Source of the DNA: Campylobacter concisus
Lineage (GTDB): Bacteria; Campylobacterota; Campylobacteria; Campylobacterales; Campylobacteraceae
Length of the DNA stretch: 6,355 bases
Direction of reading: 5' to 3'
NCBI GenBank assembly: GCA_018375265.1
Contig: JAHADO010000081.1
Coordinates: 1 to 6,355, forward strand
Shown: positions 5,064 through 6,355 of the stretch, piece by piece
Layout of the letters: each line of letters starts with the position of its first letter
How positions within the stretch are numbered: position 1 is the first letter of the stretch
Notes under the pieces: model-generated
Told to the model about the DNA's origin: nothing
Database searches by the model: none
The model's input: only the letters and a program-made list of their open reading frames with translations
Made by a program: the position numbers and the translations under genes

Positions 5064-6355
5064 TTTTCTTCCGTTTCATTTATTATTTTTATTAGTGTCT
5101 CTACGTCATCATCAAGAAGCGATCTAAGATCTAGCATAAATTTATCGTTTTCTATGCGTCCGATCACCCTTTTTTGCCTAAATTTTAGCTCGTTTAAATT
5201 TGCGTCACCGCCAAATGCCAAAGCCACGCTTGGGATCTTTTTATTTGGCATCGCACCACCTCCTACAAAGGTTTGTGTGCGCACTATCTCAAGCGGATTT
5301 TTTAAATTTTTATTTATAAAATTTGCTAAGCTTTCAAGCTCTTTTACGCTTTTGTGAAGCAACTTTTGCGTTGTGATTAGCTCAAATTCTTTGTTTAGAT
5401 AAGCTTTCATGCTCTCAGCCAAAAGCGAGATGATCACCTTATCGACGCGAAGCATCCTTAAAAGCTGGTTTTTTCTAAGCTTTGCGATGAGCTCTTTTTT
5501 GCCGACAATTATGCCACACTGCACAGCGCCAAGCAGCTTATCGCCGCTAAAGCTAACTAGCGAAACATCTTTTAAATTTTTTAGATCTGGCTCGTTTTTG
5601 TCTAAGTTAAATGGTAAATTTCCATAAAATCCACTGCCAAGATCAAAATAATCTATCAAATTTTGCCTGCTTGCTAGCTCGCTTAGCTCATTTGCCGTGG
5701 TCTCTTCACTAAAGCCAACGATGTCAAAATTTGATCTATGAACCTTTACAAGCATCGCTGTCTCATCGCTGATCGCCTCTTCGTAGTCCTTTAACCTAGT
5801 TTTGTTTGTAGTGCCGACCTCTTTTAAGATACATCCAGCATTTGCCATCACCTCAGGCACTCTAAAACTACCGCCGATCTCGACTAGCTCGCCTCTACTA
5901 ACGACCACTTCTCTGCCCTTTGCAAAGGTGTTTAGCACCAAAAATACAGCGCTTGCGTTGTTATTTACAACGATGGCGTCCTCAAAACCAAAAGCTCTTG
6001 CTATTAGCGAGCCAACGTAGTCGTATCTGTTGCCGCGGCTGCCCGTTTTTAGGTTGTATTCGAGGTTTGAGTATCCTGTGATAACAGGTGTTGCTCGCTT
6101 TAAAATTTCTTTATCTATAACGCTTCTAGCGAGGTTTGTATGTATGGTCACGCCAGTTAAATTTAGCACTCTTTGAAGGCTAGCTTCATTAAATTTATAG
6201 TACTCATCTAGGATCAAATTTATTATCTCTTCGCCGCTAAAGCTTGCATTTTCATTTAAAATTTTAGCTCTAACCTCATCTAAAATTTGCCTTGCAAGCA
6301 TAGTGACTAAACTCGTATCAAGCCCCGAAAATGCCTCGTTTTTTATGATCTTATC
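5060..6355 (-). CDS. selA: L-seryl-tRNA(Sec) selenium transferase SelA; 5' end off the window
   Basis: A PLP enzyme that converts seryl-tRNA(Sec) to selenocysteyl-tRNA(Sec) with selenophosphate. Hallmarks, numbered from the Met at 6301, are VLNLTGVTIHTNLARS (45-60), TGSRGNRYDYVG (86-97), NNNASAVF (113-120) and FSGDKLLG (251-258). K255 in the last (codon 5539-5537) is the PLP lysine, equal to E. coli K295. That Met is not the true start. It has no Shine-Dalgarno, and the frame continues open upstream for 18 codons to the edge. Those codons read DKIIKNEAFSGLDTSLVT and match the conserved SelA N-terminus (E. coli IDRLLRDSSF region) leading into RQILDEVR. The visible 431 codons compare with about 440-460 in the family, so perhaps 10-30 residues are missing. 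The stop is UGA within ATGA, shared with the selB start. Confidence 0.97.
   Translation of the reverse strand, partial: DKIIKNEAFSGLDTSLVTMLARQILDEVRAKILNENASFSGEEIINLILDEYYKFNEASLQRVLNLTGVTIHTNLARSVIDKEILKRATPVITGYSNLEYNLKTGSRGNRYDYVGSLIARAFGFEDAIVVNNNASAVFLVLNTFAKGREVVVSRGELVEIGGSFRVPEVMANAGCILKEVGTTNKTRLKDYEEAISDETAMLVKVHRSNFDIVGFSEETTANELSELASRQNLIDYFDLGSGFYGNLPFNLDKNEPDLKNLKDVSLVSFSGDKLLGAVQCGIIVGKKELIAKLRKNQLLRMLRVDKVIISLLAESMKAYLNKEFELITTQKLLHKSVKELESLANFINKNLKNPLEIVRTQTFVGGGAMPNKKIPSVALAFGGDANLNELKFRQKRVIGRIENDKFMLDLRSLLDDDVETLIKIINETEEK

Noticed and set aside
3385..6020. Several plus-strand open frames opposite selA and selB (65-86 residues)
   Set aside because: They mirror the coding strand of conserved genes, have Ser/Leu/Phe-rich compositions typical of antisense reading, and lack start signals.
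1..6355. Defence system, transposon, prophage or CRISPR
   Set aside because: No transposase, integrase, terminal inverted repeats, spacer arrays or defence-type domains are present; every gene has a recognised housekeeping or respiratory family.

Overview
The window is most consistent with a Campylobacter, probably a moderately AT-rich species of the C. concisus type. The evidence is the AAATTT-rich codon and intergenic use, the strong AAGGAG-type ribosome sites, and protein sequences resembling Campylobacter formate dehydrogenase and selenocysteine genes. The species is an inference and was not tested. All five genes lie on the minus strand, so transcription runs from the right edge to the left edge. 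No plus-strand gene, RNA gene, mobile element or CRISPR array was seen.

Reading in the direction of transcription, 6355-5060 is selA (its 5' end lies off the window), overlapped by 4 nt by selB (5063-3243). A 53-bp gap with a good -10 box follows, then a periplasmic DsbC/DsbG-like thiol-disulfide protein (3189-2482). A hairpin terminator sits directly behind its stop (2477-2456). An AT-rich 254-bp spacer follows, with candidate promoters, a 15-nt dyad and a 26-nt direct repeat. It leads into a second unit: a 68-residue Tat-signal protein (2201-1995), then fdhA, the large catalytic subunit of a periplasmic formate dehydrogenase (1983 to beyond position 1).

fdhA is interrupted by an in-frame UGA at 1452-1450, exactly where the family carries its active-site selenocysteine. 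It is followed at the right distance by a bacterial SECIS-type hairpin (1436-1422). The frame stays open for 483 further codons to the window edge. Conventional ORF calling would break this gene into a 177-residue fragment and an unstarted remainder.

The window is therefore a selenocysteine locus. SelA makes Sec-tRNA(Sec), SelB delivers it at the SECIS, and the adjacent fdhA is the client. The Dsb-like protein and the small Tat protein are likely periplasmic accessory factors. selD, selC (tRNA-Sec), fdhB and fdhC are not in the window. These are known families in an informative arrangement; I found no wholly undescribed system. The least explained elements are the small Tat protein, the role of the Dsb-like protein linked to selAB, and the regulatory repeats ahead of the fdh unit.
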